A DNA stretch of 64,000 nucleotides. Source: JAPULR01 sp963665075 (GTDB lineage: Bacteria > Chloroflexota > Dehalococcoidia > Lucifugimonadales > GCA-2712585). Positions 15,744-24,330 of the stretch are shown one piece after another. The stretch is taken from contig OY762063.1 of the NCBI GenBank assembly GCA_963665075.1, positions 1,798,001 through 1,862,000 on the forward strand, read 5' to 3'. Position numbers and translations under genes: made by a program. The notes below the pieces were generated by a model. That model worked only from the letters and a program-made list of their open reading frames with translations, did no database searches and was not told where the DNA came from. How positions within the stretch are numbered: position 1 is the stretch's first letter; every line of letters starts with the position of its first letter.

Positions 15744-16172
15744 ATGATTTACGCCTACCCCTGTCTGCTGACGGATGACGAAGAAGGCGGCCTCGTAGCC
15801 ACGTTTCCCGACGTGCCGGAGGCTATCACTGGCGGCAGAGACCGTGATGAGGCTTTGGCTGAAGCAGAGGACGCCTTGGCGGTAGCCCTTGCCGGATACG
15901 TCCACGAAAAGTGGGACATCCCTGCACCCAGCGCACCGACGGCAGATCAGCCGTCTGTCCCTGTCCCCCCCGTGGTCGCCGCCAAGCTCGCTCTATATTC
16001 GGCTATGAGGGAGCAACGCATTACGAAGGTGGATCTGGCCCAAAGGCTTGGCGTCAGCGAGTCCGCTGTGCGTAGGTTGACCAATCCCGATCATCGTTCT
16101 CACGTTGGCAGCGTTCACAGGGCTCTCAAATCCGTGGGGCTCACCCTTCGGGTGGACGTTACCGCCGACTAA
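15744..16172 (+). CDS. hicB: HicB-family antitoxin with C-terminal HTH
   Basis: A 142-residue antitoxin. The N-terminal HicB domain reads YPCLLTDDEEGGLVATFPDV, then GRDRDEALAEAEDALAVAL. A proline-rich linker (about 62-77) leads to a helix-turn-helix, ITKVDLAQRLGVSESAVRRL. It would neutralise HicA and repress the operon by DNA binding. Start ATG lies just after the hicA stop. Confidence 0.9.
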   Translation: MIYAYPCLLTDDEEGGLVATFPDVPEAITGGRDRDEALAEAEDALAVALAGYVHEKWDIPAPSAPTADQPSVPVPPVVAAKLALYSAMREQRITKVDLAQRLGVSESAVRRLTNPDHRSHVGSVHRALKSVGLTLRVDVTAD

Positions 16173-16291
16173 AGCCGTCAAGGGTTCCGCGAATTCGCAT
16201 CTCTGGCATATAACGCCGATTCCGTCTATCCTCGTGGGGGTTGGGGCGGTTATTCATCGTCTCAACGTGAACGCTTTTGGGGAGGTCTGCC

Positions 16292-17320
16292 ATGCGAATC
16301 GGAGTATTGACGGGAGGGGGCGACGCCCCCGGTTTGAATGCGGCAATCCGCGCCATTACGAGGAAGGCCGTGGTGGAGGGGATAGAGGTCATCGGGTTTC
16401 GCAACGGGTGGCTGGGCGCGCTTACAGGTTCGTGGATGCCTCTGGACATCCAGGCGGTAACCGGGATTCTCCCACGGGCCGGGACGATTCTCGGCTCGTC
16501 GCGCACCAATCCATATACGCGGGAGGGCGGGCCGGAGATGGTGAAGAGGCAGTTGGAGGAGCTTGGGGTGGACGCGATGTTGCCCATCGGAGGGGAGGAT
16601 ACGCTGGGGGTTGCGGCGCGGCTTTCGGAGGAGGGGGTGAAGCTGGTGGGGGTGCCGAAGACTATCGACAACGACTTGTACGGCACGGATTATTCCATCG
16701 GGTTCGACACGGCGGTGGAGGTGGTCAGGGACTCGCTGGACAAGCTGCATCCGACGGCGGAGGCCCACGACAGGATAATGGTGGTGGAGGTGATGGGCAG
16801 GCACGCGGGATGGCTGGCGACGGTCGGGGGGCTATCGGGAGCGGCGCACGCGGTGTTGATACCGGAGCAGCCCTTCTCGTTGGCGGACTTGCTCCAGCGA
16901 ATCAGGAGGCGTCACGAAGAGCTTGGGAAGATGTTCAGCCTGGTGGTGGCGTCGGAGGGGGCGAAGTGCGCCGATTGGGGCGTGGAGGTGACGAGCAGCG
17001 ACCAGTTGGACGAGTTCGGACACGTGCGGCTGGGGGGCATCGGGCACCGGCTGGCAAGAGAGATTGAGGCTCGGACGGGGTTTGAGACGCGGGAGGTTGT
17101 GCTGGGCCACTTGCAGAGGGGAGGGAGTCCTTCGGCCTTCGACCGGGTGTTGGCGACAAGGTTGGGCGTGGCGGCGGTGAAGGAGGCGCAGGCGGGGAAT
17201 TTCGGGGTGATGGTGGGGTTGAAGGAGGGGAGGATTCAGACGACGAATCTGCAAGAAATCCGGGGGAAGATGCACGAGTTGGACATGGAGTTGTACGGGC
17301 TGACGGAGTTGTTTTATTAG
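16292..17320 (+). CDS. pfkA: 6-phosphofructokinase, likely pyrophosphate-dependent
   Basis: A 342-residue phosphofructokinase for the committed glycolytic step. Motifs: GVLTGGGDAPGLNAAIR, GGEDTLGVAARL, PKTIDNDLYGTD, MGRHAGW and EVVLGHLQRGGSPSAFDR. The GGED (Asp where ATP enzymes have Gly) together with PKTIDND (Lys where classical ATP enzymes have Gly) is the pattern known for PPi-dependent enzymes, so the phosphoryl donor is probably pyrophosphate and the step reversible. Start ATG 16292 follows GGGGAGGTCTGCC. Flanked by toxin-antitoxin modules on both sides. Confidence 0.92.
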   Translation: MRIGVLTGGGDAPGLNAAIRAITRKAVVEGIEVIGFRNGWLGALTGSWMPLDIQAVTGILPRAGTILGSSRTNPYTREGGPEMVKRQLEELGVDAMLPIGGEDTLGVAARLSEEGVKLVGVPKTIDNDLYGTDYSIGFDTAVEVVRDSLDKLHPTAEAHDRIMVVEVMGRHAGWLATVGGLSGAAHAVLIPEQPFSLADLLQRIRRRHEELGKMFSLVVASEGAKCADWGVEVTSSDQLDEFGHVRLGGIGHRLAREIEARTGFETREVVLGHLQRGGSPSAFDRVLATRLGVAAVKEAQAGNFGVMVGLKEGRIQTTNLQEIRGKMHELDMELYGLTELFY

Positions 17321-17404
17321 CTTGTCCACGACCTACGCGAATTGACGCATTTCAGCAATTCCCATAGAGTTACATGCCTCCGACTATTTTGAGAGCCACA
17401 GGCA

Positions 17405-17707
17405 ATGCAAGACGATAAGATTAAACTCACACTGGACTTGGACCCCGACTTTCAGCGAAGGCTGGAGGTCGCTGCCGACTTCAAGGGAATCAGCGTAGGC
17501 GGGTACTGTCAGACGGCCATTGAGAAGGAGTTGACGAAGGATGAATCTAACGGAGGGCACGGGGTGGCGGTCGTGAAGCCGGACCATGAAGTGTTTGCGG
17601 AGCTGCGTATGGAGATTTTCAAAGGGAAGAAATTGCCAGGCGACTCCGCCGAGTTTATCAGAGAGGCCCGCCGGATCAGGGATGCCGAAATCGAGGGTCG
17701 CTCGTGA
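17405..17707 (+). CDS. Antitoxin of a VapBC-type module
   Basis: A 100-residue protein with an N-terminal ribbon-helix-helix-like stretch, KLTLDLDPDFQRRLEVAADFKGISVGGYCQTAI, then a flexible acidic/basic tail ending EFIREARRIRDAEIEGRS that would wrap the toxin. Its stop overlaps the start of the PIN-domain gene by four bases (GTGA), typical of coupled antitoxin-toxin pairs. Named from context and the RHH pattern. Confidence 0.75.
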   Translation: MQDDKIKLTLDLDPDFQRRLEVAADFKGISVGGYCQTAIEKELTKDESNGGHGVAVVKPDHEVFAELRMEIFKGKKLPGDSAEFIREARRIRDAEIEGRS

Positions 17708-18147
17708 GTAGGTTTGTCGTTGTAGACGCAAGCCTGGCGGTGAAGTGGCTGGTTGAGGAAGATGACTCAGACAAAGCCCACGCCCTTTTGGAATCCTGGG
17801 TCGCACAAGACGTTACCCGAATAGCCCCCTATCTGATGCCCTTCGAGGTTGCCAACGTCCTTCACAGGCGCGTTATTCGTAGGGAATTCAGCGTCGATAT
17901 CGGAACGCGCATGATGGCGCGACTGCTTGGTTCTCAATTGCAGTTTCATTATAGCCCCAAGCTGCATATCAGGGCGCTGGAATTGGCAAGCGAACTTCGG
18001 CAGGGGGCGGTCTACGATGCTCATTACTTGGCGCTTGCGGAGGAGTTTGGTTGCGAACTGTGGACTGCCGACCGAAGATTTCACCGCGCAACCAGTCAAT
18101 CCATAGAGAACCTGCGTTGGATCGGGGAGTTCACTATTTCCAGGTAA
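17704..18147 (+). CDS. vapC: PIN-domain ribonuclease toxin (VapC type)
   Basis: A 147-residue PIN-domain nuclease. The acidic metal-binding residues are visible: VVDASLAVKWL (D), MPFEVANVL (E), VYDAHYLALAEE (D) and LWTADRRF (D). Such toxins cut tRNA or rRNA when freed from their antitoxin. GTG start at 17704 overlaps the antitoxin stop. Length and motif spacing are typical and the gene looks intact. Confidence 0.9.
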   Translation: MSRFVVVDASLAVKWLVEEDDSDKAHALLESWVAQDVTRIAPYLMPFEVANVLHRRVIRREFSVDIGTRMMARLLGSQLQFHYSPKLHIRALELASELRQGAVYDAHYLALAEEFGCELWTADRRFHRATSQSIENLRWIGEFTISR

Positions 18148-18160
18148 TTGGGAGGCGGGG

Positions 18161-19102
18161 TTAGCGGAGGTAGTTGAAGCTGTAGACGTCTTCCATTGCT
18201 TCCACCATTTCGAGGGATTCGCGGGCGGCGTCCTCGATGGCGGCGTCTCCCACTTTGATGCAACGGCGGAGGGCTTTCTTGGCGAGGGGGCCGCCGATGG
18301 CGCCCACGGCTCTGATGGCGGATAGCTGCACCTGCAAGTCGTCGTCATCCATCAATGGAATCAGGTGGGGGACGGCGAATTCCTCCTCCAGCTGGGCGCA
18401 GGCGTTGGCGGCTTCGAATCGGAGGGGCGGGCTGGGACTCTTAATCTCCTTCACCAGATGCTCCAGCCAACGGGACTCGCCGGTGCGGCCCATAGCGTAG
18501 AGGGCGCTGCCCTTCAAGGAGAGGTCGTCGCTGGCGTAGGCCCAGCGGATGAACTCGTCTACCTTGGGGGCATTGAGGGCGGCGGCGGACTCCAGGGAGC
18601 GGCGTCGAACCGTCAAATCCTCCGACTCGTCTTGCAGGGCTGTCAGCAGGCATTCTTCGATGATGGGGCCGTCCTTGGGGAGGAGCTTGCCCTGCTGGGC
18701 GAGTTCGGCGAATTTGCCGAGGGCCACGGCGGCGGCGGCGCGAACGTCGGCTGAAGGGTCGTTGGCAAGAAGGTCGCAGAGGGGCGTGATGAGGCGGCGT
18801 TCTTCGTGTTCCCACAGACCTTCGATGGCTCGCTGACGCACCCCTTCGTCATCGTCGCGGAGGCAACGTCGGAAGACGGCGCTGAAATCCAGTTCAGTCC
18901 TGTCATTGCTGAGGTCGATCAGTCTATCCAAAATGGAAACTTTTCTATCGGTGGAGGAGGTTTTCCAGGCTGAGACTACATCCACCACTTGAGAAGCGGA
19001 GAGGTCGCTTAGGTGATACAGGAGGGAATTCTCCGGGGTTTCGTCTTCCGAACGGAGAGCGTCAAGGCAATGTTCGAGGGAAAGGTTTTGCTTGCTTGTC
19101 AA
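18161..19102 (-). CDS. HEAT-repeat protein
   Basis: About 313 residues of alpha-helical repeats: DDDEGVRQRAIEGLWEHEE, NDPSADVRAAAAVALGKFAE, DLTVRRRSLESAAALN, LSLKGSALYAMGRTG, PPLRFEAANACAQLEEE and DDLQVQLSAIRAVGAIGG, each about 30-40 residues, typical HEAT/PBS-lyase-like repeats for protein binding. It is the third gene of the tldD-tldE-HEAT minus-strand operon; a TTG at 19102, just beyond the tldE stop, is the likeliest start, though the frame stays open to 19183 inside tldE. It may act with the TldD/E protease, which is inference from the arrangement. Confidence 0.8.
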   Translation of the reverse strand: MTSKQNLSLEHCLDALRSEDETPENSLLYHLSDLSASQVVDVVSAWKTSSTDRKVSILDRLIDLSNDRTELDFSAVFRRCLRDDDEGVRQRAIEGLWEHEERRLITPLCDLLANDPSADVRAAAAVALGKFAELAQQGKLLPKDGPIIEECLLTALQDESEDLTVRRRSLESAAALNAPKVDEFIRWAYASDDLSLKGSALYAMGRTGESRWLEHLVKEIKSPSPPLRFEAANACAQLEEEFAVPHLIPLMDDDDLQVQLSAIRAVGAIGGPLAKKALRRCIKVGDAAIEDAARESLEMVEAMEDVYSFNYLR

Positions 19103-19106
19103 TTCG

Positions 19107-20432
19107 CTATTCTCTGGTGGCGACGGAGACGCCGCCGCAGTAGACGCTGGGGGTGTTGAAGGAGCCGCCCAACCAGGTGGCATCGCTGCCGAGGCCGCGC
19201 AGTTCCTTCAGGACGTTATATACGTTTCCGTTTATGACGGTGTTCTTGAGCCTGCCCGTGATTTTGCCGTTTTCGACGCGGTAGCCGAGGAGGACGTTGG
19301 CGTTGAATTCGCCGGCTAGGATGTTGCTCTGGCCCGCGCCGAGGAGACGCTCGACGACGATGCCGTCCTCGATGTCGGCAATCATGTCGTCGAAGGCCAC
19401 GTCGCCGGGAGGGAGGATGCCGACGCTGACGCCGGGGGAGGGGAGGGAGTTGAGGCCGCGGTGGGCGCTGCCGGTGCTTTGGACGCCGGCCTGTCCCGCG
19501 GTCTGGAGGTCGTAGAGGAAATTGCGGATGACGCCGTTTTCGATGAGGGGCATCTTCGCCGAGGGGACGGCTTCGTCGTCGAAGGCGCGGCTGCCGGGAA
19601 TCATGGACATCGTCGGGTCGTCCCAGAGGCTGAACCTTTCGTCCAAAAGCTGCTCGCCCAGCTTATCCACGAGGGGGGACGAACCTTGAAGGATGGACTT
19701 GCCATTGAAGCCGGCCAGCAGGGGGGAAAGGAGGGCGCCGCCCACGCCGCGGGGGGTGAAGACGACGGGGATATCGCCGGAGGCGGGGGAAGCGATGTCG
19801 CGGCCTCGTTCCAACTGGGTGAGGACGGAATCTACGAGGGGTTCGGGGTCGGCGAGGGGGCTGCATGAGCGGTCGCCGTCGCCGAGGAAGAGCATGTCGG
19901 TGCCCTTGATGAGGGCGCCGCCGACGTAGGCGGAGAAGCCGCTGCGGGTGTATTCGGCGGAGGCGCCGTTGGAGTTCAGCAGCCGAAGGGTGGAGACGCT
20001 GCGGGAAACGCTGGCGTCGCAGAGAAGTTCAGGCTCCACGGCGCGGACGCCGTCGATGAGGCGTTGGCCGAACTGGATCATGTCTTCAAGGGATTGGGAT
20101 TCTACGGCGGGGTTGTAGAGGGGTATGTGGTTGAAGTCGCTGGGGCCGGGGAAGTCCATCATCGCCTTGGGGCCGAAGGGGGCCGTTTCGAGGGCGTTGT
20201 CTATCAGGGTGTCGGCGCCGTCCCAGTGGGTGGTGGAGGAGAAGCCGATTCGTCCGTCCTTGATTAGTCGGAGGGCGATGCCAGAGGAGTCGCGGCCTAC
20301 GAGGGACTTGAGCCGGTTGGCTTCAAATTCCACGGGGCGGCTCCAGCCGGATAGGTGGAAGACTTCCGCCTGCTCGGAGACGGCCTTGGCTCGTTCCAAC
20401 ACCTGATGGAGAATTTCGCTAACTTCCGCCAA
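19107..20432 (-). CDS. tldE: TldE/PmbA-family metalloprotease subunit
   Basis: A 441-residue TldD/PmbA family protein lacking the HExxxH metal site, as expected of the TldE (PmbA) partner. Visible family features: VEFEANRLKSLVGRDSSGIALR near the N-terminus, PVVFTPRGVGGALLSPLLAGFNGKS, FDDEAVPS, YDLQTAGQAGVQSTG and the C-terminal NILAGEFNANVLLGYRVENG. TldD-TldE is a heterodimeric protease that processes peptides such as modified-peptide precursors and antitoxins. Its start overlaps the end of tldD by 14 bp. Confidence 0.93.
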   Translation of the reverse strand: MAEVSEILHQVLERAKAVSEQAEVFHLSGWSRPVEFEANRLKSLVGRDSSGIALRLIKDGRIGFSSTTHWDGADTLIDNALETAPFGPKAMMDFPGPSDFNHIPLYNPAVESQSLEDMIQFGQRLIDGVRAVEPELLCDASVSRSVSTLRLLNSNGASAEYTRSGFSAYVGGALIKGTDMLFLGDGDRSCSPLADPEPLVDSVLTQLERGRDIASPASGDIPVVFTPRGVGGALLSPLLAGFNGKSILQGSSPLVDKLGEQLLDERFSLWDDPTMSMIPGSRAFDDEAVPSAKMPLIENGVIRNFLYDLQTAGQAGVQSTGSAHRGLNSLPSPGVSVGILPPGDVAFDDMIADIEDGIVVERLLGAGQSNILAGEFNANVLLGYRVENGKITGRLKNTVINGNVYNVLKELRGLGSDATWLGGSFNTPSVYCGGVSVATRE

Positions 20433-21789
20433 TCAAGCACCTCTGAATGCGGATGTGGGGGCTGCCGTTGGAGACGGGCAGGGGCGACTGGCCGCCCTTG
20501 CCGCAGCCGCCGCCCTGGTTCATGCTGAGGTCGTTGGCGACGGCGTCGAGGCTTTCCAGGGTGGTAAAGAGGTTGCCGGTCAGGAGCACGGGGCGGCAGA
20601 GTTCTTCGACCTTGCCGTTGCGGATCTTCCAGGCCTCGCCGGCGGAGAAGGTGAACTGCTCCATGCTGGTCATGCCGCCGTACCAGTTGCCCACGTAGAG
20701 GCCGTCCTTGACATCGCCGATTATCTCTTCGGGGGAGGCGTCGCCGCCCTCGATGAAGGTGTTGGTCATGCGGACGATGGGCGGGAACTGGGGACCGATG
20801 GCGCGGGCGTTGCCGGTGGGGGCTTCGCCCATCTTCGAGGCGGTCTCGCGGGAGTGGAGGCGTCCGACAAGAACGCCTTCCTTGAGAAGATAGCTGCGGG
20901 TGGAGGGAACGCCTTCGTCGTCGTATCCGTAGCTGCCGCGAAGGTTTGGGACGGCGGCGCCGTCGACGACGTTCAGGTGCTCACCGCCGAAACGCTTGCC
21001 GAGGACCATAAGCTCCTTCATGCGGTCGTCCTCGTAGACGTGGTCGGCCTCGGAGAGGTGGCCGAAGGCTTCGTGGATGAAGACGCCGGCGAGGACGGGT
21101 TCGAGGACGACGGTGTATTCGCCGCCCTTGACCTGTGGCGCCTTCAGCAGTTCCACGGCGCGGCGACCCACCTGGGCGGCTTCGTCGTGGAGGTTTTCGA
21201 CTTCGGAGAAGTCGCCGGCGGCGCCGAGGCTGACGCCGGACTGCTGGACTTCCGCGCCATCACGCGCCACGGCGTTGAGACGCATGACCACGTCGAGGAC
21301 CGTCTGGTCGATGAAGGTTCCCTCGGAGGTGGCGAAGACGCGGCGGCGCTTGGCGTCGCCGTAGCCCACGCTGGAGGTGGAGATGCCCTCGGCGCGCCAG
21401 ATTTCCTCGACGTACTGGTCCAGCAGGATTTTCTTGTCGGCGAGAGAGATTTGGGAGGGGTCTTTCTTGACGGTGGGGGTGATGCAATCAACGACGGGTT
21501 CGACGGGGGCGAGGGTGACGGGTTCGCCGCCGACAAGCCGGGCGTTGGTGACGGCGGAGCCGACTTTGTCGCGAAGTTGGTCGAGGCTGTTGAAGGAGAC
21601 GAAGCCCCAGCCGCCGCCGGCGAGGGCGCGGACGCAGCCGCCGCCGGTGGTGGTGCGGTTGACCTCTTCGAGTTCGCGTCCGCGATAGCGGAGTTGGGAG
21701 GATTGGTTCTGGTCGACGCGCAATTCTATGTACTGGGCGTCGTGGCCTTTGAGGGCGTCGGCGACGAGGTCGTGCAGGTTGTCGTTCAT
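20419..21789 (-). CDS. tldD: TldD-family metalloprotease
   Basis: A 456-residue zinc protease subunit. The metal motif HEAFGH (HExxxH, residues 239-244) sits in GVFIHEAFGHLSEADH, and the family segments SYGYDDEGVPSTRSYLL and NARAIGPQFPPIVRMTNTF are intact. With TldE encoded immediately downstream it forms the TldD/E heterodimer, whose narrow cavity degrades unfolded peptides. Start ATG 21789 lies behind a CAAGGAACGGATACCCGCC stretch. It heads a three-gene operon. Confidence 0.95.
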   Translation of the reverse strand: MNDNLHDLVADALKGHDAQYIELRVDQNQSSQLRYRGRELEEVNRTTTGGGCVRALAGGGWGFVSFNSLDQLRDKVGSAVTNARLVGGEPVTLAPVEPVVDCITPTVKKDPSQISLADKKILLDQYVEEIWRAEGISTSSVGYGDAKRRRVFATSEGTFIDQTVLDVVMRLNAVARDGAEVQQSGVSLGAAGDFSEVENLHDEAAQVGRRAVELLKAPQVKGGEYTVVLEPVLAGVFIHEAFGHLSEADHVYEDDRMKELMVLGKRFGGEHLNVVDGAAVPNLRGSYGYDDEGVPSTRSYLLKEGVLVGRLHSRETASKMGEAPTGNARAIGPQFPPIVRMTNTFIEGGDASPEEIIGDVKDGLYVGNWYGGMTSMEQFTFSAGEAWKIRNGKVEELCRPVLLTGNLFTTLESLDAVANDLSMNQGGGCGKGGQSPLPVSNGSPHIRIQRCLIGGS

Positions 21790-21967
21790 GGCGGGTATCC
21801 GTTCCTTGGGGGAGAGAGGTTGGGTTAAGACTATACCATAAGAGGGGGGTGGAGGGTGGGTTAAAATCGGTTTCCTCGCCCATTGACAGCATCAAATGTG
21901 AGTTCTATTATCGCAATTGACAAAACTCAGGTTGTGTCCTTAGTCTACATAAATCGGGATAGAGATT

Positions 21968-23011
21968 ATGTTGGCACGGGATGTCGTTGTGCAAAGCAGC
22001 GCTGGAAGTTACAGGCGAGGCGGACAAGTGGCGGGAAGCATGCAAAAACTGTTGGCGAAAGAGTCAACAAGGTTGATGTATCCCGCCGAAGAAACGAGGA
22101 AATATGCGTTCCTGAATACCCTACGCAGCAATGGGAAGCTGAAATACAAGCGATATACTGCTTCCCCCCTACGCTATGCCGGAGGCAAGAGTCTTGCAGT
22201 AGGATTGATTATTGAACTGATGCCACCGCAGGCAACTCGTCTGGTATCTCCATTTATCGGCGGCGGCTCTGTAGAGATTGCGTGCTCCAAAGAGTTGGGC
22301 ATGGAAGTCATTGCCTATGATGTATTCGACATACTTTGCAACTACTGGGAGGTTCAACTGAATTCCCCAGAAGAGTTGGCATCCCGAATGTGGGCGTTTC
22401 CTCCCAACAGGGACACCTTCAGCAAAGTCAAAAAACGTCTTGAACATCACTGGACGGGGTTGGATGTGCTTGACAGTTTTGACTTGGCTTCCCATTACTA
22501 TTTCAACGCCAACACATCCTACGGACCACACTTTTTGGGTTGGCCTTCAGACGTGTATCTGAACCCGGTCAGATACTCCAAGATGGTCGATAAGTCCGAG
22601 CGGTTTCGCGCTCCCGGCCTGTCGGTCTCCTGCATGGGCTTTGAAGAATCTATCCCGATGCATGAGAACGATTTCCTATACTGCGACCCGCCCTACTATC
22701 TGGAAGATGGGCGCACCTTCACAGGCATGTATCCACATAGAAATTTCCCAATTCACCACAGAGGATTCCGACACGATCTATTAAGGGATTATCTGCTATC
22801 GCACCGAGGCGGGTTTATCCTCTCTTATAACGATTGTGAGACGATTCGGAACTGGTACGCCGGATGCAAAATGGCAACTCCATCGTGGCAATACACATTC
22901 GGACAAGGCGATACGCGCATTGGGGTTAACCGCCGCGAACTGAATGGCGGATCGCACATAAAGAAGTCTCATGAGTTGCTTATATGGCGGGATCCCGTTG
23001 ACAACCGGTAG
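21968..23011 (+). CDS. Dam-like (D12 class) adenine-specific DNA methyltransferase
   Basis: A 347-residue DNA N6-adenine methyltransferase. Motifs in alpha-class order: SPLRYAGGKSLAVGLI (N-terminal region of the D12 family), LVSPFIGGGSVEIACS (AdoMet motif I) and FLYCDPPYYLED (catalytic DPPY). The DNA is clearly less GC-rich and its codon use differs from neighbours, pointing to transfer. The first 50 residues are not typical; a start at ATG 22040 or later is possible. It overlaps the following gene by 41 bp, which suggests a restriction-modification pair. Target sequence unknown. Confidence 0.88.
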   Translation: MLARDVVVQSSAGSYRRGGQVAGSMQKLLAKESTRLMYPAEETRKYAFLNTLRSNGKLKYKRYTASPLRYAGGKSLAVGLIIELMPPQATRLVSPFIGGGSVEIACSKELGMEVIAYDVFDILCNYWEVQLNSPEELASRMWAFPPNRDTFSKVKKRLEHHWTGLDVLDSFDLASHYYFNANTSYGPHFLGWPSDVYLNPVRYSKMVDKSERFRAPGLSVSCMGFEESIPMHENDFLYCDPPYYLEDGRTFTGMYPHRNFPIHHRGFRHDLLRDYLLSHRGGFILSYNDCETIRNWYAGCKMATPSWQYTFGQGDTRIGVNRRELNGGSHIKKSHELLIWRDPVDNR

Positions 23012-23786
23012 GAGAGGCGGCACTCCCGAGCAGGCCAGGGCTTACAGGCAAGCGGGCCATGATGACGCGTTACGCTTTGCACGTTGCCTTGGATTGGGAG
23101 ACGATTACAAGAACGATCTCAGGGCGAAGAAAGATGTCATAGACCCATCCGGCGACGCACACTCAGTCAAGTCCGGAAAGGTAAAATGGCAAATCTTCCT
23201 GTACAGCCGCAGTCGGTTTGAAACAGACGATGGATTTCAGGCTTTGAATGGCATAGGTTCTCTGCTGATTCATTGCATCGACACATTTCCACCACGCTTT
23301 GAAGACTACAAGGGCAATGAACGGGCGTCGAAAGAGCGTCTGCGTACTCCGATGCGCGAATTGAAGGACCGGTTGCAACGCAAGGCCCTGCTTCGAGCCT
23401 TTCTTATGAAGTCAATTTTCAACGGCGGCGAAGTGAACTACCTTACAGTTCGGGATGAAGGGAAGTTTCACGTGCACCGGAGCGAGGATGTAGTCCAGGT
23501 TCTAGCGGATGCGTTCACGGTTGAAAACTCCAGGGCTGCCAGGAAAGGCGATCCACCAGAACAGAAGGTGATATTCAAATACCAAGGGCGCAATGTTGCG
23601 GAACTGGAAATGCGGAACGATAGCAAGACTCATTACGGAGAAGTACGATTCAATATGCTGAAACGCCCTTGCATGACATTGTTCAGGGAGTATAGACCTT
23701 CTCCTTTTCAGGAAAGTCAAAACTACAATGACGAGGTAGTTGTCTATGGGCGCGCTTGCCGAACATTCGGAAACTGGGAGAAATAA
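22971..23786 (+). CDS. Candidate restriction endonuclease partner of the D12 methylase
   Basis: A 271-residue protein I do not recognise. It starts within the methylase gene and shares its composition. A stretch DPSGDAHSVKSGKVKWQIFL resembles the D-x(n)-SxK core of PD-(D/E)xK nucleases, followed by YSRSRFETDDGF. The C-terminal half has VIFKYQGRNVAELEMRN and YGEVRFNMLKRPCMTL. Location next to an orphan-looking methylase and the nuclease-like core suggest a type II restriction enzyme, but this is inference. A TTG at 22998 is an alternative start. Confidence 0.45.
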   Translation: MSCLYGGIPLTTGRRGGTPEQARAYRQAGHDDALRFARCLGLGDDYKNDLRAKKDVIDPSGDAHSVKSGKVKWQIFLYSRSRFETDDGFQALNGIGSLLIHCIDTFPPRFEDYKGNERASKERLRTPMRELKDRLQRKALLRAFLMKSIFNGGEVNYLTVRDEGKFHVHRSEDVVQVLADAFTVENSRAARKGDPPEQKVIFKYQGRNVAELEMRNDSKTHYGEVRFNMLKRPCMTLFREYRPSPFQESQNYNDEVVVYGRACRTFGNWEK

Positions 23787-23792
23787 AGGATG

Positions 23793-23827
23793 AGCAACGT
23801 CAAGGCAAAGGCGAAACGGCGGCGGGG
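23793..23827. repeat. Partial duplicate of the endonuclease III 5' end
   Basis: These 35 bp match 24836-24870, inside the start of the endonuclease III gene, with a single mismatch; here they begin an abortive frame reading SNVKAKAKRRRG. The two copies bracket the small two-gene module at 23923-24767, suggesting it was inserted with duplication of the host gene's start or arrived with it. Confidence 0.85.
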
Positions 23828-23922
23828 GCTGGGGATGATTCGCGGCTCACACCTACGCCCACGCCCACAAGTGGGTCGGCCCCGTGAGCGCGGGGATGAT
23901 TCCTAGATTTGGAGCAATCGAA

Positions 23923-24330
23923 ATGATGAATAACTCAGCTATCAAGCAAGAACGGAATCTCCAGCTTAACGAAAGCATCCGGCGGGCTTATTCCCTCCGC
24001 ATTGAGGAGCTTAAGGGTTATGCCGTCGAAGATGAAATTGAGGTTAACCCAGCGTCGGAGCGGGATTTCTGGGGATTTCTAGAATCATTGCCTGCCAGCA
24101 GGCGAGCCAGTCTCGTGCTTTCCAATGTCGGCAACTTGAAAGCCGTTTGGAAGGATGCGGATGCTAACCAGTTCAGCATCCAATTCTTGGGTGACGGACA
24201 AGGCGAGTATATTATCTTCAAACGTCGTCAAAATGCGTCCAAGATTTCAACGGTTGTAGGGATTGACAGCCTCCAGGGAATACAGGTTCAGATGGTTGCA
24301 TTCGAAATCGTCGACTTGGTGAACGGTTGA
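23923..24330 (+). CDS. Hypothetical protein, first gene of a coupled pair
   Basis: About 135 residues, unknown function. Features: an N-terminal helix RNLQLNESIRRAYSLRIEELKG, SERDFWGFLESLPASRRASLVL, and a beta-rich end VGNLKAVWKDADANQFSIQF and GEYIIFKRR. ATG 23923 follows GGAGCAATCGA. Its stop overlaps the next start (TGATG), so the two are translated together. Composition is island-like. The coupled small-gene layout resembles toxin-antitoxin or defence modules, but nothing in the sequence proves that. Confidence 0.6.
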   Translation: MMNNSAIKQERNLQLNESIRRAYSLRIEELKGYAVEDEIEVNPASERDFWGFLESLPASRRASLVLSNVGNLKAVWKDADANQFSIQFLGDGQGEYIIFKRRQNASKISTVVGIDSLQGIQVQMVAFEIVDLVNG

